Below, piece after piece: positions 1 to 5,154 of a stretch of DNA of 6,024 nt. The stretch comes from an uncultured Lachnospiraceae bacterium. Its GTDB lineage: Bacteria > Bacillota > Clostridia > Lachnospirales > Lachnospiraceae. How positions within the stretch are numbered: position 1 is the first letter of the stretch; each line of letters opens with the position of its first letter. Position numbers and translations under genes: made by a program. The stretch spans positions 1-6,024 of the forward strand of contig CAMWOK010000196.1 of assembly GCA_947175845.1 (NCBI GenBank), read 5' to 3'. The notes under the pieces were generated by a model. It had not been told where the DNA came from and searched no databases. It saw nothing but the letters and a program-made list of their open reading frames with translations.

Positions 1-6
1 CCTCCT
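1..6 (-). promoter_or_regulatory. Ribosome binding site of a gene lying beyond the left edge
   Basis: The minus strand ends the window with a perfect AGGAGG preceded by an AT-rich stretch. It lies about 35 bases downstream of the promoter at 41-69. The start codon would be a few bases outside the window, so the gene itself cannot be identified. Its presence implies that the aro operon is followed by a separately transcribed gene on the same strand. Confidence 0.6.
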
Positions 7-40
7 AATATTCACTTTTCACGTTTACAATCCGTTAACC

Positions 41-69
41 ATTTTATAACAAAATGGACAAGATTTCAA
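41..69 (-). promoter_or_regulatory. Sigma-A type promoter for the gene beyond the left edge
   Basis: On the minus strand TTGAAA (64-69) is followed by exactly 17 bases and TAAAAT (41-46). Each hexamer differs from the vegetative consensus at one position. It points toward the AGGAGG at 1-6, giving a predicted leader of roughly 30-40 bases. The octamer ACGTGAAA occurs on both sides of it on the minus strand (85-92 and 17-24), which could be an operator pair, but that is speculation. Confidence 0.6.
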
Positions 70-115
70 CTATTATTTTTGACATTTCACGTAACAGTCC
101 ATCCATACCCATTCA

Positions 116-170
116 TAAGCTGTCGAATTGTGCCATCTGACAATTCATTTGAGCTATTTCCGACAGCTTA
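116..170. repeat. Nested inverted repeat downstream of aroQ
   Basis: An outer perfect 10-bp arm (TAAGCTGTCG at 116-125, complement at 161-170) encloses an inner 7-bp arm (125-131 with 140-146) around an 8-base loop. In RNA this gives a stem, an internal loop and a capped inner hairpin. Neither strand has a U-run after the structure, so it is not a standard intrinsic terminator. It could still be a 3'-end stabilising structure for the aro transcript, or a protein-binding palindrome upstream of the promoter at 41-69. Confidence 0.55.
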
Positions 171-185
171 GGAACTGCTGCCATT

Positions 186-620
186 TCACGAGGTTTTCGA
201 GAGCACATAGTCGATCGCCATCAGATATCCGTCCAGGCCATGCCCGTATATCTGGTGGTCGCACACCTCCTTTGTGACGGAAACGCGGCGAAATTCCTCC
301 CGCTGCGTGATGTCCGAGATGTGGATCTCCACCTTGGGGACCGTGATGCTCGCGAGCGCGTCCCGTATCGCGTACGAATAGTGCGTGTAGGCACCCGGGT
401 TGATGACGATGCCCTGCGTCCCGTCAAAATAGGACGCCTGTATCCGATCGATGATGGCCCCCTCATGGTTGGACTGGAAGCATTCGATCTCGCTGCCTGT
501 CTCTGCCGCCTTGTTTTGTATCAGGTCCACGAGATACTGGTAATCCTGCGTCCCGTAGACGCCCTTCTCGCGGATCCCCAGAAAATTCAGATTGGGTCCG
601 TTTATCACTAACAATTTCAT
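186..620 (-). CDS. aroQ: Type II 3-dehydroquinate dehydratase
   Basis: Cytoplasmic enzyme of the shikimate pathway that dehydrates 3-dehydroquinate to 3-dehydroshikimate. The 144-residue product has the normal length of the small, dodecamer-forming type II family. Visible family features are the N-terminal GPNLN motif (8-12), Arg17 and catalytic Tyr22 in the mobile loop, QSNHEG (49-54), NPGAYTH (74-80), and VEIH with Glu98 and catalytic His100, followed by Arg107. Small departures are Tyr81 and Tyr83 in the NPGAYTHYSY stretch, where Thr and Val are common. The start at 620 is chosen because AAGGA lies 9 bases upstream and the family begins with exactly this beta strand. A TTG 60 bases further upstream would add 20 unconserved residues. 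It is the last gene of the run and follows the HD gene by 70 bases. Confidence 0.96.
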   Translation of the reverse strand: MKLLVINGPNLNFLGIREKGVYGTQDYQYLVDLIQNKAAETGSEIECFQSNHEGAIIDRIQASYFDGTQGIVINPGAYTHYSYAIRDALASITVPKVEIHISDITQREEFRRVSVTKEVCDHQIYGHGLDGYLMAIDYVLSKTS

Positions 621-690
621 ATTCTGCCGTCCTTTCCCCTCAGCGATCTCCTTCTGCCCTGAAATCCAGCCGCGCCCCAAGAAGGCTGTA

Positions 691-1278
691 CTAAACCTTC
701 AGATTCCCCTTTTTTATATTCTCCTGAAGGATTCTATCTGTGATTTCAAACAGTTTTTGTGATCCTGATTTCGTCTTTCCCTGTCTTTTGTAAACCTGCT
801 CGGCCGTGACGCCGTGTTCGCGCCAGTCGCCGCCTCCGTTGCTGTCGTTGAGCAGCAGAGGCTGCAGATTGTCTATCGCGTGCACAAACTTTGACTCGGC
901 AGTCTCATATGCCTCGAACTCGTCAAACAGCGCGGTAAACTCTGCTTTCTGCTCCTCGGGGAGAATGGAAAATATCCGTTCCTTTGCGGCGTCCTCGCGG
1001 GCCTTTTGTGTCTTGAGCCCTTCCGCGTCATACGCGTAGGTGTCCCCCGCATCGATCTCGACAATGTCGTGGATCAGACACATCAACATGACTTTTGCGA
1101 CGTCCACCTCCTCGTTTGCGTACTCTCTCAGCAGATACGCCATGACCGCCATATGCCAGGAATGCTCAGCGTCATTTTCATTTCTTCCGTGTGATGACAG
1201 ATGCGTCTGCCGGAATATAGTTTTTACTTTGTCTATCTCGAGTGCAAAAGCAAGCTGCTTTTCTATGCGTTCCTCCAT
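691..1278 (-). CDS. HD-domain phosphohydrolase (HD_3 / YfbR-HDDC2 type)
   Basis: A 195-residue protein of the HD superfamily, metal-dependent phosphohydrolases acting on phosphomonoesters or phosphodiesters. The metal site can be traced: His39 within NDAEHSWH (35-42), the HD pair His70-Asp71, Glu74 in the HDIVEIDAGDT segment, and Asp136 in the HAIDNLQPLL segment. This ligand pattern and length fit the YfbR/HDDC2 group, whose studied members are 5'-deoxynucleotidases. The real substrate here is unknown. Translation starts at 1278 after GGAGGTG spaced 7 bases. The aroK stop and this ATG are separated by a single base, so the two are probably translationally coupled. The position between aroK and aroQ suggests co-expression with the shikimate genes, perhaps for metabolite clean-up, but this is inference. 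No catalytic residue appears to be missing. Confidence 0.88.
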   Translation of the reverse strand: MEERIEKQLAFALEIDKVKTIFRQTHLSSHGRNENDAEHSWHMAVMAYLLREYANEEVDVAKVMLMCLIHDIVEIDAGDTYAYDAEGLKTQKAREDAAKERIFSILPEEQKAEFTALFDEFEAYETAESKFVHAIDNLQPLLLNDSNGGGDWREHGVTAEQVYKRQGKTKSGSQKLFEITDRILQENIKKGNLKV

Positions 1279-1279
1279 A

Positions 1280-1786
1280 TCAGCACCTCCGCAATATTTC
1301 CTGCGTCGCCTCCGACTGTCTCAGCGCGTTGACGTCCACCACAATCGCTGCCCCCTCCTCATACAGGGGGGTGCGCGCCGCTATCATCTCCTCAATCCGC
1401 CCCATGGGATTTGCGCACTGCAAAAGCGGTCTGGTTGTGTCCCCCCTGATTCTGTCATATATTGTCCGGGGACTTGCTTTCAGAAATACAACTTTGCCAA
1501 GGTGCGACAAAAGCTGCCTGTTCTCCGCGCGCAGGGGCATTCCGCCGCCCGTCGATATAACCATATGTTCTCTTCGTTCCGCAATCAGCTGCCGCAGCAG
1601 TTCGGTCTCCATGTCCCGGAATGCCTGCTCGCCGTCTGCGGCAAAGATTTCGTTGATGCTCCTTTGCTGCTGCTGCTCGATCAGCTCGTCCGTGTCGACA
1701 AACGTATAATTCTTCCGCTTTGCAAGGTTTTTGCCGATCGTCGTCTTGCCGCTCCCCATATAGCCTGTCAAAATAATATTTTCCAT
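1280..1786 (-). CDS. aroK: Shikimate kinase
   Basis: Phosphorylates the 3-hydroxyl of shikimate with ATP, step 5 of the pathway. The 168-residue product is a typical single-domain P-loop kinase. It shows Walker A GYMGSGKTT (8-16), the DTD motif (31-33) with shikimate-binding Asp33, Arg57, the GGG shikimate-binding motif (80-82), the lid sequence RGDTTRPLL (114-122) with Arg119, and Arg138 in the ARTPLY segment. All expected substrate contacts are present, so it should be active. An in-frame ATG three codons earlier (1795) directly abuts the AGGA, whereas the ATG at 1786 has AGGA 9 bases upstream, so 1786 is preferred. Longer starts would run into the aroE coding region. It follows aroE by 23 bases and abuts the HD gene. 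Confidence 0.96.
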   Translation of the reverse strand: MENIILTGYMGSGKTTIGKNLAKRKNYTFVDTDELIEQQQQRSINEIFAADGEQAFRDMETELLRQLIAERREHMVISTGGGMPLRAENRQLLSHLGKVVFLKASPRTIYDRIRGDTTRPLLQCANPMGRIEEMIAARTPLYEEGAAIVVDVNALRQSEATQEILRRC

Positions 1787-1809
1787 ATAAATCATTCCTA
1801 ACTGTACTC

Positions 1810-2691
1810 TTACAGGAGCCGTTCCTGCAGCTTCTGGTAAACCCTGTCGGCGTTCCTGCGGCTCACCTTGCAGCCGGTCCACAGCTCAAACGCGTCGATT
1901 CCCTGATACAAAAGCATCTTGAGGCCATTGTACGCCACGCCGCCGTTGTCCTGCACGCACTGCATAAACCGGGTCTGCCAGGGCGTGTAAATGAGATCGT
2001 ACCCAAACTTTACATAGTGGTAAAAATCACCGTCCTCTAAAACCACGTCATCCACATTCGGCGCCAGCCCGACACTGGTGCACTGCAGCGCGATATAGCG
2101 GTTCTTGGGCCCGGTCAGAAGCTTTTGGTACTCTGCAAGCGGCATTGCAGTCACGCAGTCCTTCCCGCAACGCTGCAGCGCGCGGTTGACCTCCTGCGCC
2201 ACACACTCCGCCTTCTCAGCGCTGCGGTTCACAAGATACACCTTCTGCGCGCCGCTGTCCGCACACATAAACGCGACCGCACGCCCCACACCGCCCGCGC
2301 CGAGCACGATCACCTGCTCGTCCCTGAGCGAGATTCCGTCCTCCTCCATGGCGCGCCGAAGTCCGCTCATGTCCGTGTTGTGGCCGACATAGCCCTCCCT
2401 GCCGCGCACGAGCGTGTTGACCGATCCCACCGCCTGCGCGCGCGCATCCACTTCCTCCAGAAAGGGAATCACCGCATTCTTGTACGGCACTGTGACATTC
2501 ATGCCACAGATATTCAGGCCGTAAGCGCCCCTGACGGCCGCCTCAAGCTCCCCCTGCGCCACCTGAAACGGCACGTACACCATGTCAATGCCCAGCATGT
2601 CCGCAAACGTGCCATGGATCAGCGGTGACAGCGTGTGCTCCACCGGATTTCCTATGATTCCATACAGTTTCGTTCTTCCGTTGATCTCCAT
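1810..2691 (-). CDS. aroE: Shikimate dehydrogenase (NADP-type)
   Basis: Reduces 3-dehydroshikimate to shikimate, step 4 of the pathway. The 293-residue product has the two-domain layout of the family. The N-terminal substrate domain carries TLSP (20-23, SLSP in most relatives), NVTVPYK (65-71) with catalytic Lys71, GSVNT (89-93) and GHNTD (103-107) with catalytic Asp107. The Rossmann domain carries GAGGVG (131-136) and NRS with Lys160 nearby (155-160). The Asn-Arg-Ser/Thr plus basic residue pattern is that of NADP-using AroE rather than of the YdiB branch. The C-terminal NGLKMLLYQG segment closes the active site. The start at 2691 has GGGGA 7 bases upstream; an in-frame GTG at 2739 lacks a good site. 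It follows the HAD gene by 56 bases, an adjacency related to the Bacillus yqeG-yqeH-aroE order. Confidence 0.96.
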   Translation of the reverse strand: MEINGRTKLYGIIGNPVEHTLSPLIHGTFADMLGIDMVYVPFQVAQGELEAAVRGAYGLNICGMNVTVPYKNAVIPFLEEVDARAQAVGSVNTLVRGREGYVGHNTDMSGLRRAMEEDGISLRDEQVIVLGAGGVGRAVAFMCADSGAQKVYLVNRSAEKAECVAQEVNRALQRCGKDCVTAMPLAEYQKLLTGPKNRYIALQCTSVGLAPNVDDVVLEDGDFYHYVKFGYDLIYTPWQTRFMQCVQDNGGVAYNGLKMLLYQGIDAFELWTGCKVSRRNADRVYQKLQERLL

Positions 2692-2747
2692 TCTCAGTTC
2701 CCCATTCCTTTCCACATCCTGTGCTGACAGCAGCCGCACGCACTGTT

Positions 2748-3263
2748 TTAGCGTCCTGTCCGACGCTTTTTCTGATGGTTTAGATAGGCAAACAGCACAA
2801 TTTTTTCAAGATACCGTTTCAATACAATCTGTATCTCCTCCCTGGGGTGGATCGGTTTTACCAGAATCGAATAGATTCCTGCTTTGTTTGCGCCCCACAC
2901 GTCCGTGAATATCTGATCGCCCACGAACAGGGTATTTTTCTCGTCCGTTCCCATGTCTTTCATTGCCTGCCTGTACTTTGCAGGGTTTGGCTTGCCCGCC
3001 TTGCAGATGTAGGGAGCATCCACAGCGTCACAGAACATCTTCACGCGCGGCTCCTTGTTGTTGGAGAGCATGGTGACTTGATAGCCAAGCTTTTTGAGGC
3101 GTCCAAACAGCGCAGTCGCGCGCTCGTCCGCCGGGAGGCCGTGCGGCACCAGCGTGTTGTCAATGTCAAATATAATGCCCCTGTAGCCCTGCTTATATTT
3201 TTGTTCAAAATCAATTTGATAGGTTGAATCCAAATACTCCTTTGGATAAAATCGTTGCAGCAT
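2748..3263 (-). CDS. yqeG: YqeG-family HAD subfamily IIIA phosphatase
   Basis: A 171-residue haloacid dehalogenase phosphatase without a large cap domain. The four motifs are clear: nucleophile region FDIDNT (32-37, Asp33 and Asp35), motif II LSNN (66-69, Ser67), motif III Lys91 in the AGKPNP segment, and motif IV GDQIFTD (115-121, Asp116 and Asp121). Relatives in yeast mitochondria (Gep4) and plants are phosphatidylglycerophosphate phosphatases, so a role in phosphatidylglycerol synthesis is possible. The bacterial YqeG function is less certain. The start at 3263 is chosen because the protein then opens with MLQRFYPKEYL, as YqeG relatives do, and AGGA sits 5 bases upstream with GGAGG a little further. 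In-frame ATG 3281 and TTG 3335 have poorer sites, and 3335 would overlap the ATPase gene. It starts 52 bases after that gene. Confidence 0.92.
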   Translation of the reverse strand: MLQRFYPKEYLDSTYQIDFEQKYKQGYRGIIFDIDNTLVPHGLPADERATALFGRLKKLGYQVTMLSNNKEPRVKMFCDAVDAPYICKAGKPNPAKYRQAMKDMGTDEKNTLFVGDQIFTDVWGANKAGIYSILVKPIHPREEIQIVLKRYLEKIVLFAYLNHQKKRRTGR

Positions 3264-3315
3264 CTCTTTCCTGTCCTCCATCCATCCTGCTGTTTGCGGC
3301 TTTTGCTTTTCCCTG

Positions 3316-4083
3316 TCACAGATTCGCCGCTTCAAGCAGCAGCCGGGTGTAGTCGGACGCGGGATTTGCGTACACGTCCTCGACCTTTCCCTGCTCGAGA
3401 ATCTCGCCGTTTTTCATGATGATCACCCTGTCGCACATCTGGTACACGACGCGCAGGTCGTGCGATATGAACAAAATGGATATCCCGAGTTCTCTGTGCA
3501 GTTTGCGCAGCAGCCGGACAATCTGCGCCTGTATCGTCACGTCCAGCGCGGAGACAGGCTCGTCCGCTATCAGAAAATCTGTGTCGCACAGAAGCGCCGC
3601 CGCGATCGCGACGCGCTGGCGCTGGCCGCCGGAAAGTTCTGAAGGGTAATGATCCCTGAGTTTTACATCCAGACCCACCCGCCCGAGCATCTGGTCGACC
3701 ATTTTTGCGCGCTCCTCCTTCGGCAGACGGTTTTCGCGCGCCTTCATGCGCAGCGGCTCCTCTAATATCCATCCGATTTTTTTTGCGGGATTGAGCGAAC
3801 TGTACGGGTCCTGAAATACCATCTGCGGGTTGGGACAGTCGAGCGCAATCTCGCCGTCATACTGCTTCTGCATCCCCAGAATCGCCTTCGCAAGCGATGT
3901 TTTTCCGCATCCGCTCTCGCCGACAAGCCCCAGCACCTCTCCTCTTTTCATGTCAAAACTCACATTTTTCAGAACGTGCTGCATCCTCTTTTCCTTTGCG
4001 CGAAGACGGCCCAGCGGATTTTCCTTATTTTTGTAATACACATTCAGGTTGCTTACATTCAGTATCTTTTTTGTCGTTTCCAT
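3316..4083 (-). CDS. Peptide/nickel-type ABC importer ATPase, second subunit (DppF/OppF/NikE-like)
   Basis: Cytoplasmic ATP-hydrolysing subunit of an importer of the dipeptide/oligopeptide/nickel family. In the 255 residues are Walker A GESGCGKT (55-62), Q-loop Gln91 in VFQDPYSSLNP, signature LSGGQRQR (150-157), Walker B FLIADEP (170-176), D-loop SALD (178-181) and switch His208. The basic segment before Walker A (about 18-40) is the usual F-subunit insertion. Only 30 residues separate the Walker Lys from the Q-loop Gln, against 50 in the partner, so the arm is unusually short. It ends soon after the core and lacks the C-terminal oligopeptide extension of true OppF, which fits the shorter NikE/CntF-sized branch. 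The start at 4083 has GGAGG 5 bases upstream; GTG 4146 and ATG 4095 are weaker. The substrate cannot be named. Confidence 0.9.
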   Translation of the reverse strand: METTKKILNVSNLNVYYKNKENPLGRLRAKEKRMQHVLKNVSFDMKRGEVLGLVGESGCGKTSLAKAILGMQKQYDGEIALDCPNPQMVFQDPYSSLNPAKKIGWILEEPLRMKARENRLPKEERAKMVDQMLGRVGLDVKLRDHYPSELSGGQRQRVAIAAALLCDTDFLIADEPVSALDVTIQAQIVRLLRKLHRELGISILFISHDLRVVYQMCDRVIIMKNGEILEQGKVEDVYANPASDYTRLLLEAANL

Positions 4084-4118
4084 GCAGACCTCCATACAGA
4101 CTTCTATACTGACACGCG

Positions 4119-4143
4119 AAAAACGCCTCACTGGGGCGTTCTT
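4119..4143 (-). terminator. Terminator-like hairpin between the two ATPase genes
   Basis: On the minus strand the arm AAGAACGCC (4143-4135) pairs with GGCGTTTTT (4127-4119) around a 7-base loop. The stem has 9 pairs including one G-T, with a GC-rich inner half and a five-T 3' arm. It begins at the last base of the first ATPase stop codon and ends about 35 bases before the second ATPase start. It looks like a short intrinsic terminator or attenuator that would lower expression of the downstream genes. The T-run is short and is shared with the stem, so full termination is not certain. Confidence 0.5.
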
Positions 4144-4958
4144 CACATAACTTTCTCAAGTTTTGGTATCGCATTGATGAGCTCCATCGTGTATGCTTCC
4201 CGCGGGTGGCAGAAGATCTCCTGCGTGTCCCCCGCCTCCACCATATTTCCGTCGTGCATCACAATGATGCGGTGGCACAGGCGCTTTACCAGGCTCAGAT
4301 CGTGCGAGATAAACAGAACTGCCATCTGCTTTTCCTGGTTCAGGCGCTGCAGCAGCTTCACGATCTGCAGCTGTATCGTCACATCCAGCGCTGTCGTCGG
4401 CTCGTCCGCTATCAGAAGCTTCGGCTCGCAGATGATGGCGGAGGCAATCATCACGCGCTGCCGCATACCGCCGGAGAGCTCGTGCGGGTATTTCCTGTAA
4501 ATGTGCTGCGGATTGTCGAGTTCCACGTCGGCGAGCGCCTGTATTGCGCGCAGAAAGCGCTCGTCTCTACTCATCTGCGGCCTGTGGATGCGCAGGCTCT
4601 CCTCCACCTGCCAGCCGATGCGCTTCACCGGGTTTAAGGAGGTCATGGGCTCCTGAAAGACAATGCCGATCTCATTGCCCTGTATCTGCCGCAGCGTCTC
4701 CCGATCCGCGTGCAGAAGCTCCTTTCCCCCAAACCGGATCTCTCCCTCCGTCTTCATGTCATGGCGCCGCAAAAGCCCTGCAACCGCCATCGCGGTCATG
4801 GACTTCCCGGAGCCGGACTCCCCGACTATGCCGAGAATTTCGCCCTGGCGCAGCTCCATGTTGAGATGGTTTACAACGCGCTCCGGGACATCATGGTCAT
4901 GAAACTCGATATTCAGATTTTTTACCTGCAGCACTATATTTTCCATGGGCATCCACAT
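4143..4958 (-). CDS. Peptide/nickel-type ABC importer ATPase, first subunit (DppD/OppD/NikD-like)
   Basis: ATPase partner of the downstream subunit; the two would form the nucleotide-binding dimer under a permease pair. The 271 residues contain Walker A GESGSGKS (46-53), Q-loop Gln102 in VFQEPMTSLNP, signature LSGGMRQR (161-168), Walker B LLIADEP (181-187), D-loop TALD (189-192) and switch His219. All are intact. True DppD/OppD proteins are usually above 320 residues, with a C-terminal oligopeptide-binding extension that is absent here. NikD or CntD-like proteins are of this shorter size, so a metal-chelate or small-ligand importer is as likely as a peptide one. The start at 4958 has AAGGA 7 bases upstream; ATG 4946, giving MENIVLQ, is a reasonable alternative. 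No permease or binding-protein gene precedes it; instead a 196-base structured gap does. Confidence 0.91.
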   Translation of the reverse strand: MWMPMENIVLQVKNLNIEFHDHDVPERVVNHLNMELRQGEILGIVGESGSGKSMTAMAVAGLLRRHDMKTEGEIRFGGKELLHADRETLRQIQGNEIGIVFQEPMTSLNPVKRIGWQVEESLRIHRPQMSRDERFLRAIQALADVELDNPQHIYRKYPHELSGGMRQRVMIASAIICEPKLLIADEPTTALDVTIQLQIVKLLQRLNQEKQMAVLFISHDLSLVKRLCHRIIVMHDGNMVEAGDTQEIFCHPREAYTMELINAIPKLEKVM

Positions 4959-4976
4959 CCTGTTTTCCTTATGTTT

Positions 4977-5009
4977 ATACTCACGACAGATAAAATCTGC
5001 CGTGAGTAT
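4977..5009 (-). other. Leader hairpin A, just upstream of the ATPase ribosome binding site
   Basis: A near-perfect palindrome: a 9-bp outer stem (4977-4985 with 5001-5009), one A/C mismatch, a 5-bp inner stem (4987-4991 with 4995-4999) and a three-base loop. On the minus-strand RNA it ends 7 bases before the AAGGA of the first ATPase gene. No T-run follows it, so it is not an intrinsic terminator. It could control ribosome access or mRNA stability. Confidence 0.6.
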
Positions 5010-5037
5010 TGCGCCAGCCGCAGCCGCGAAGCGGCAT
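4981..5037 (-). CDS. Possible 18-codon upstream ORF (leader peptide)
   Basis: On the minus strand an ATG at 5037 is preceded by AAGGA, only 3 bases away, and opens an 18-residue frame (MPLRGCGWRNTHGRFYLS). The TGA lies at 4983-4981, inside the distal arm of leader hairpin A and 22 bases before the first ATPase start. Ribosomes translating it would melt hairpin A, which is the geometry of a leader-peptide control. The frame is short, its ribosome site is too close to be ideal and no conservation can be judged, so chance is quite possible. Confidence 0.2.
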   Translation of the reverse strand: MPLRGCGWRNTHGRFYLS

Positions 5038-5060
5038 ATTTCCTTATGCGGCTGTGCGCA
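5010..5060 (-). other. Leader hairpin B with a competing alternative fold
   Basis: An outer stem of 13 pairs with one bulged base (5010-5022 with 5047-5060) encloses an inner hairpin of five GC-rich pairs (5023-5027 with 5031-5035, loop GAA). A second stem, TTATGCG (5044-5050) with CGCATAA (5057-5063), uses some of the same bases, so the two folds exclude one another. Mutually exclusive stems are typical of leader RNAs that switch, but no ligand or known riboswitch class is recognised. Confidence 0.45.
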
Positions 5061-5065
5061 TAACT

Positions 5066-5103
5066 TTATACTGCGCGGTCAGCCTTTTTGACCGCCAGTA
5101 TAA
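5066..5103 (-). other. Leader hairpin C, or 3'-end hairpin of the DUF4097 gene
   Basis: The longest hairpin in the gap: 15 pairs (5066-5073 with 5096-5103, 5075-5081 with 5089-5095), one bulged base at 5074 and a 7-base loop. On the minus strand it starts 52 bases after the DUF4097 stop codon. The run of As in the loop and the absence of Ts after the stem argue against a classical intrinsic terminator. If the promoter at 5114-5122 is real, this hairpin would form at the very 5' end of the ATPase operon mRNA and could protect it from decay. Confidence 0.5.
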
Positions 5104-5113
5104 TCTGTCCTCT

Positions 5114-5122
5114 ATTTTATCA
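5114..5122 (-). promoter_or_regulatory. Possible extended -10 promoter for the ATPase operon
   Basis: The minus strand reads TGATAAAAT, an extended -10 (TG, one base, TAAAAT). The -35 position 17 bases upstream (5137-5142) reads TAGATT, a poor match, as is usual for extended -10 promoters. Transcription would begin near 5107, placing hairpins C, B and A in a leader of about 150 bases ahead of the first ATPase gene. Confidence 0.35.
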
Positions 5123-5154
5123 CAGTGCGCGCAAAAAATCTATCTTTAAATTGT

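Noticed and set aside
621..680. N-terminal extension of aroQ from a TTG at 680
   Set aside because: The added residues are unlike the family, and a good ribosome site precedes the ATG at 620.
621..690. Weak inverted repeat (CAGCC/GGCTG) in the HD-aroQ gap
   Set aside because: Only five pairs with a 12-base loop and no T-run; not distinguishable from chance.
1040..1801. A 253-codon plus-strand open frame antisense to aroK and the HD gene
   Set aside because: It lies opposite two genes with complete catalytic motifs; its translation shows no recognisable domain and is an antisense shadow of their codon pattern.
2125..2628. A 167-codon plus-strand frame antisense to aroE
   Set aside because: It is rich in His and Arg as expected from reversed GC-rich codons; aroE on the other strand is unambiguous.
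3264..3335. Longer YqeG start overlapping the ATPase gene
   Set aside because: TTG at 3335 has no ribosome site; the ATG at 3263 has one and gives the conserved family N-terminus.
3332..3772. A 146-codon minus-strand frame inside the second ATPase gene
   Set aside because: It is Arg/Ala/Gly-rich and is a frame-shifted reading of the ATPase, whose own frame has every ABC motif.
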